9,221 nucleotides of DNA, taken from Sulfurovum sp. bin170 (lineage in GTDB: Bacteria > Campylobacterota > Campylobacteria > Campylobacterales > Sulfurovaceae). The position numbers were made by a program, and so were the translations under genes. The notes beneath the pieces are model-generated. The model ran no database searches. It had not been told where the DNA came from and worked only from the letters and a program-made list of their open reading frames with translations. The stretch covers positions 1 through 9,221 of the forward strand of contig NZ_JAACKB010000057.1 in assembly GCF_010892395.1 (NCBI RefSeq), written 5' to 3'. Below are positions 7,202 to 9,221 of the stretch, piece after piece. The first letter of the stretch is position 1. Each line of letters opens with the position of its first letter.

Positions 7202-8350
7202 ATGAAGTATATAATCATATCACTAACAGGTATGATTATTGCGTATATCTCATGGAGTCTTTCTGTTGAGTTAACGATATTTTCGAGCTTACTCTTTTTT
7301 GCATACTTCTACATCAATCAAAGGAGCTATCTATTTACTCTAGTTTCTAGCTACTATCTTTTTGCATCAAGAGGTCTATTGATTGGAACTCAAAATTATT
7401 ATGATGACTTATATACAGCCTTATTAATTTGGCTATCAGCTTCATTATTATCAACATTTATTTGGGTTACAGTATGGAGTTCATTAGAGAAAAAAAGATT
7501 ATTTCTTTTCCCCATTATGCTAACACTTCTAATTGTGCCACCCATAGGATTTATCTCTTGGGTCAATCCTCTAATATCATCTGCAATAGCTTTTCCAAAA
7601 CTAGGTTTTATAGGAATAACTCTCTATTTGGCAACTATATATTTAATCACCATAGCATTAAAGAGACAGAAAAAATATATCAAACTTACTACTATACTTT
7701 CAATATTAGCTATCACTGTATTAAATTTCAATCAAGAACCATCACAAGAGGGTAGCACTAATCTACACCCCATAAACTCGAACCTAACTTATAAAAACCA
7801 AGCCATAGATTTTATAGGAGACCATAGACGACAAAAAAAACTTCTTGCCATAGCAAATAAAAGTAAATATAGAAATTTACTTTTTCATGAAAATGCATTA
7901 GGAGCTTTTACCCAAAACAATATGATGATATGGGAGAGATTGGATAGTAATAAAACTATTTTAGCAGGTGCATATATCTATAAGGGAGTAGGGGGCTATG
8001 ATAATGTTCTCATAGAACTCAATAACAGAAGTTCCAAAACCATTTATAAACAGAGAGTACCTGTACCAATATCAATGTGGAAACCTTGGGTGGAGCAGGG
8101 AGCTAGGGCATATCCATTTCAAAATCCAACTGTGGAGTATCGACAGAGTAGGGTAGGGGTCTTTATCTGTTATGAACAGCTTCTAACCTATATCTATCTT
8201 CATACTATGTTTTATGAGCCACAATACATTATTGGTATCTCGAATCTTTGGTGGGTTGAAGATGAGTCTATTGGTGAAATTCAGAAGAGGAGTTTGGAAT
8301 TGTGGGGAAAACTATTTAAAAAGACTGTTATTTATAGCGAAAATATATAA
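7202..8350 (+). CDS. traB: TraB-like conjugal transfer protein: membrane segments plus nitrilase/CN-hydrolase domain
   Basis: This 382-residue protein has about six or seven hydrophobic segments in the first 176 residues, then a carbon-nitrogen hydrolase domain likely facing the periplasm. The catalytic triad of that superfamily is visible: Glu230 in LLFHENALG, Lys283 in IYKQRVPVPISMWKPW and Cys323 in VGVFICYEQLL. ISNLWWVED follows the Cys, as in Lnt and TraB. The layout resembles apolipoprotein N-acyltransferase (Lnt), but the short length and the KRVPVP-type and CYEQL boxes resemble TraB of Agrobacterium Ti plasmids, found in the traAFB gene group. The substrate is not known to me; acylation or amide cleavage of an envelope component is inferred. 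The start lies 3 nt after the traG stop with no clear ribosome site, suggesting coupling. It is the last gene of the operon. Confidence 0.87.
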   Translation: MKYIIISLTGMIIAYISWSLSVELTIFSSLLFFAYFYINQRSYLFTLVSSYYLFASRGLLIGTQNYYDDLYTALLIWLSASLLSTFIWVTVWSSLEKKRLFLFPIMLTLLIVPPIGFISWVNPLISSAIAFPKLGFIGITLYLATIYLITIALKRQKKYIKLTTILSILAITVLNFNQEPSQEGSTNLHPINSNLTYKNQAIDFIGDHRRQKKLLAIANKSKYRNLLFHENALGAFTQNNMMIWERLDSNKTILAGAYIYKGVGGYDNVLIELNNRSSKTIYKQRVPVPISMWKPWVEQGARAYPFQNPTVEYRQSRVGVFICYEQLLTYIYLHTMFYEPQYIIGISNLWWVEDESIGEIQKRSLELWGKLFKKTVIYSENI

Positions 8351-8351
8351 G

Positions 8352-8381
8352 TCTCCGATTTTCGCATGCGAAAATTGGAGA
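8352..8381. repeat. 30-bp near-perfect palindrome, copy 1 of the TTTTCGCATGCGAAAA motif
   Basis: The arms 8352-8366 and 8367-8381 are complementary with one G-T mismatch. The central core TTTTCGCATGCGAAAA is at 8359-8374. The palindrome starts one base after the traB stop, so it could also form a hairpin at the 3' end of the operon mRNA. No run of T follows, so intrinsic termination is doubtful. Confidence 0.85.
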
Positions 8382-8475
8382 TAGTTACTATAAAATATTT
8401 TCAATTTAAAAACTTCTGATTCTTAGAGTATTTGAGGGCTACTTTATATATCTAGATGTGAAAAAATATACTGTT

Positions 8476-8501
8476 CTCGATTTTCGCATGCGAAAATCGA
8501 G
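8476..8501. repeat. 26-bp perfect palindrome, copy 2 of the motif
   Basis: The arms 8476-8488 and 8489-8501 are exact reverse complements around the same core (8481-8496). The outer bases differ from copy 1, yet the symmetry is kept. The centre lies 122 bp from copy 1. Confidence 0.87.
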
Positions 8502-8538
8502 GCAATAGAAATGATATTTTCTCATTTTAATAAATAAA

Positions 8539-8554
8539 GTTTCGCATGAGAAAA
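8539..8554. repeat. copy 3 of the motif, asymmetric variant
   Basis: GTTTCGCATGAGAAAA differs from the core at the first base and in having GAG instead of GCG in the right arm. The centre lies 58 bp after copy 2. An isolated TTTTCTCAT at 8517-8525 is the reverse complement of its right arm and may be a decayed half-site. Confidence 0.7.
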
Positions 8555-8579
8555 TAAGTTTATCATAATAAAAATAAGG

Positions 8580-8596
8580 TATTATTCTAATAATAT
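8580..8596 (+). promoter_or_regulatory. candidate -10 region for the parA-like gene
   Basis: TATTAT at 8580-8585 and TAATAT at 8591-8596 are both possible -10 hexamers between motif copies 3 and 4. No convincing -35 is seen, and the whole area is AT-rich, so chance matches are likely. If either is used, copies 3 and 4 would bracket the promoter. Confidence 0.22.
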
Positions 8597-8611
8597 TTTC
8601 GCATGAGAAAA
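8596..8611. repeat. copy 4 of the motif, next to the parA ribosome binding site
   Basis: TTTTCGCATGAGAAAA carries the same right-arm change as copy 3 and the same orientation. The centre lies 57 bp after copy 3. It ends just before the AAAGGA ribosome site of the parA-like gene, so a bound protein here would probably block transcription or early elongation. An operator role is inferred from this position. Confidence 0.75.
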
Positions 8612-8613
8612 CA

Positions 8614-8619
8614 AAAGGA
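8614..8619 (+). promoter_or_regulatory. ribosome binding site of the parA-like gene
   Basis: AAAGGA lies five bases before the ATG at 8625 and directly downstream of motif copy 4. It supports 8625 as the start, which places the P-loop at residues 9-15, normal for short ParA proteins. Confidence 0.65.
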
Positions 8620-8624
8620 ATAAT

Positions 8625-9221
8625 ATGATAATTACTGTAGCTCATTCAAAAGGTGGTGTAGGTAAAAGTTTACTCGCATGGCATTTAGCTATAGGGATGA
8701 AAATACCTATAGTAGATTTAGATTTTCAAAAAACTTTAGTCTATACGAATAATCTAAGAAAATTAAATGATAAAAAGCAACTAGAGATTATACAACCTGA
8801 AAGTCCAGAAAAATTTATAGAATTAATAAATTCATGGTCAGAGGATAAAGATATTATTATTGATGTGGGTGGATTTGATTCAAATCTAAATAGGGTAGCC
8901 TTGTATGTCTCTGATTTAATTCTTACCCCTGCTGTGGATAGAGTAACAGAGATGGCAGGACTATATAAATTTCATAATATACTCAAAGAGCTATCAATAA
9001 AAATGAAAGTCAATATAAAAGCAAATGTACTTTTAAATGATGTTAGTCCTAGTGCAAAAGATTTTTCTATTATAGAAAACCTTGTTGATAATTTAGAACA
9101 TTTTGAGTTGATGTCAACAGTTATTGCACATAGAGCAGATTACTATAAAAGTATGGAAGAGGGTAGTGGAGTGACCGAACTAAAAAAGGGAAAAGCAAAG
9201 AACGAGATAAAAAAATTGATA
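8625..9221 (+). CDS. parA: ParA/VirC1-family ATPase (plasmid partition or regulation), 3' end cut by window edge
   Basis: The frame is open for 199 codons to the right edge, so the stop is outside. The start MIITVAHSKGGVGKS gives the deviant Walker A motif with signature Lys9 and Lys14. Walker A' is VDLDFQKT (Asp31, Asp33) and Walker B is IIIDVGGFDS (Asp80). The late RADYYKSMEEGSGVTEL block is typical of ParA/VirC1-type proteins, so the gene is probably almost complete. There is no N-terminal helix-turn-helix region, which puts it with short (type Ib-like, VirC1 or MipZ-like) ParAs. These ATPases position plasmid DNA or relaxosomes on the nucleoid or membrane, normally with a ParB-like partner, which is expected downstream. 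It is separated from the transfer operon by the palindrome array, its likely control region. Confidence 0.88.
   Translation, partial: MIITVAHSKGGVGKSLLAWHLAIGMKIPIVDLDFQKTLVYTNNLRKLNDKKQLEIIQPESPEKFIELINSWSEDKDIIIDVGGFDSNLNRVALYVSDLILTPAVDRVTEMAGLYKFHNILKELSIKMKVNIKANVLLNDVSPSAKDFSIIENLVDNLEHFELMSTVIAHRADYYKSMEEGSGVTELKKGKAKNEIKKLI

Larger units (their letters stand above)
8351..8624 (+). promoter_or_regulatory. intergenic regulatory region with a palindrome array, between the transfer operon and parA
   Basis: This is the only sizeable gap in the window (274 nt). It is very AT-rich, has no credible ORF on either strand and holds four copies of a TTTTCGCATG(C/A)GAAAA motif centred near 8366, 8488, 8546 and 8603. 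It should contain the promoter of the downstream parA-like gene and possibly the end signal of the transfer operon. No U-tract follows the palindromes, so a classic Rho-independent terminator is not seen. Confidence 0.75.

Noticed and set aside
7429..7755. 108-codon ORF on the plus strand within traB
   Set aside because: It is out of frame inside the membrane region of TraB. It has no convincing ribosome site, and the traB frame shows clear family motifs.
8352..8381. Rho-independent terminator after traB
   Set aside because: A strong hairpin can form, but the sequence after it (TAGTTACTAT) has no T-run, and the same core recurs three times upstream of parA, which fits binding sites better.
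8352..8611. CRISPR array
   Set aside because: The repeats are short palindromes with unequal spacing of about 41 to 106 bp between cores, and no cas genes are present.
8439..8645. 68-codon ORF on the minus strand across the palindrome region
   Set aside because: Its repeated FSCE-type segments arise from the DNA repeats themselves. It runs into the parA start and has no supporting ribosome site.
8674..8683. Fifth motif copy inside the parA coding region (CTCGCATGGC)
   Set aside because: Only the central bases match and the arms are not conserved. It is explained by coding sequence.

Overview
The window is a stretch of a conjugative element, most likely a plasmid, from an AT-rich bacterium. 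Codon use is heavy in AAA, GAG, AGA, ATA and CTA, and gaps between genes are almost absent. The proteins combine proteobacterial-type conjugation families. This fits Campylobacterota (for example Sulfurimonas, Sulfurovum or Arcobacter relatives) best. The placement is a judgement from composition and style, because no taxonomic marker is present.

Positions 1-8350 form one tightly packed operon on the + strand. In order it holds the C-terminal part of a VirB10/TrbI channel protein (cut by the left edge), an exported NlpC/P60 peptidoglycan endopeptidase, a TraF-type S26 peptidase, a MobF (TrwC/TraI-like) relaxase-helicase, a 78-codon acidic coiled-coil gene nested out of frame in the relaxase 3' end, a 156-residue basic helical protein of unknown role, a VirD4/TraG coupling ATPase, and a membrane-anchored nitrilase-fold protein like TraB of Ti plasmids. 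Most junctions overlap by 4 nt or abut, which suggests translational coupling. Together they give DNA processing (relaxase, accessory proteins), substrate delivery (coupling ATPase), and parts of the envelope channel and pilus maturation machinery (VirB10, wall hydrolase, TraF, TraB).

Positions 8351-8624 are the only real intergenic region. It carries four copies of a 16-bp palindromic motif (TTTTCGCATGCGAAAA and a one-sided variant CGCATGAG). The last two flank the start region of the next gene. They look like binding sites for a partition or regulatory protein (parS-like, or KorB-type operators).

Position 8625 to the right edge holds a ParA/VirC1-family ATPase with a deviant Walker A motif, open at the window end. 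It probably begins a partition or regulatory operon.

The two most notable points are the probable overlapping gene in the relaxase tail, which parallels traH inside traI of RP4, and the palindrome array upstream of parA. No oriT, tRNA, insertion sequence or CRISPR was seen.
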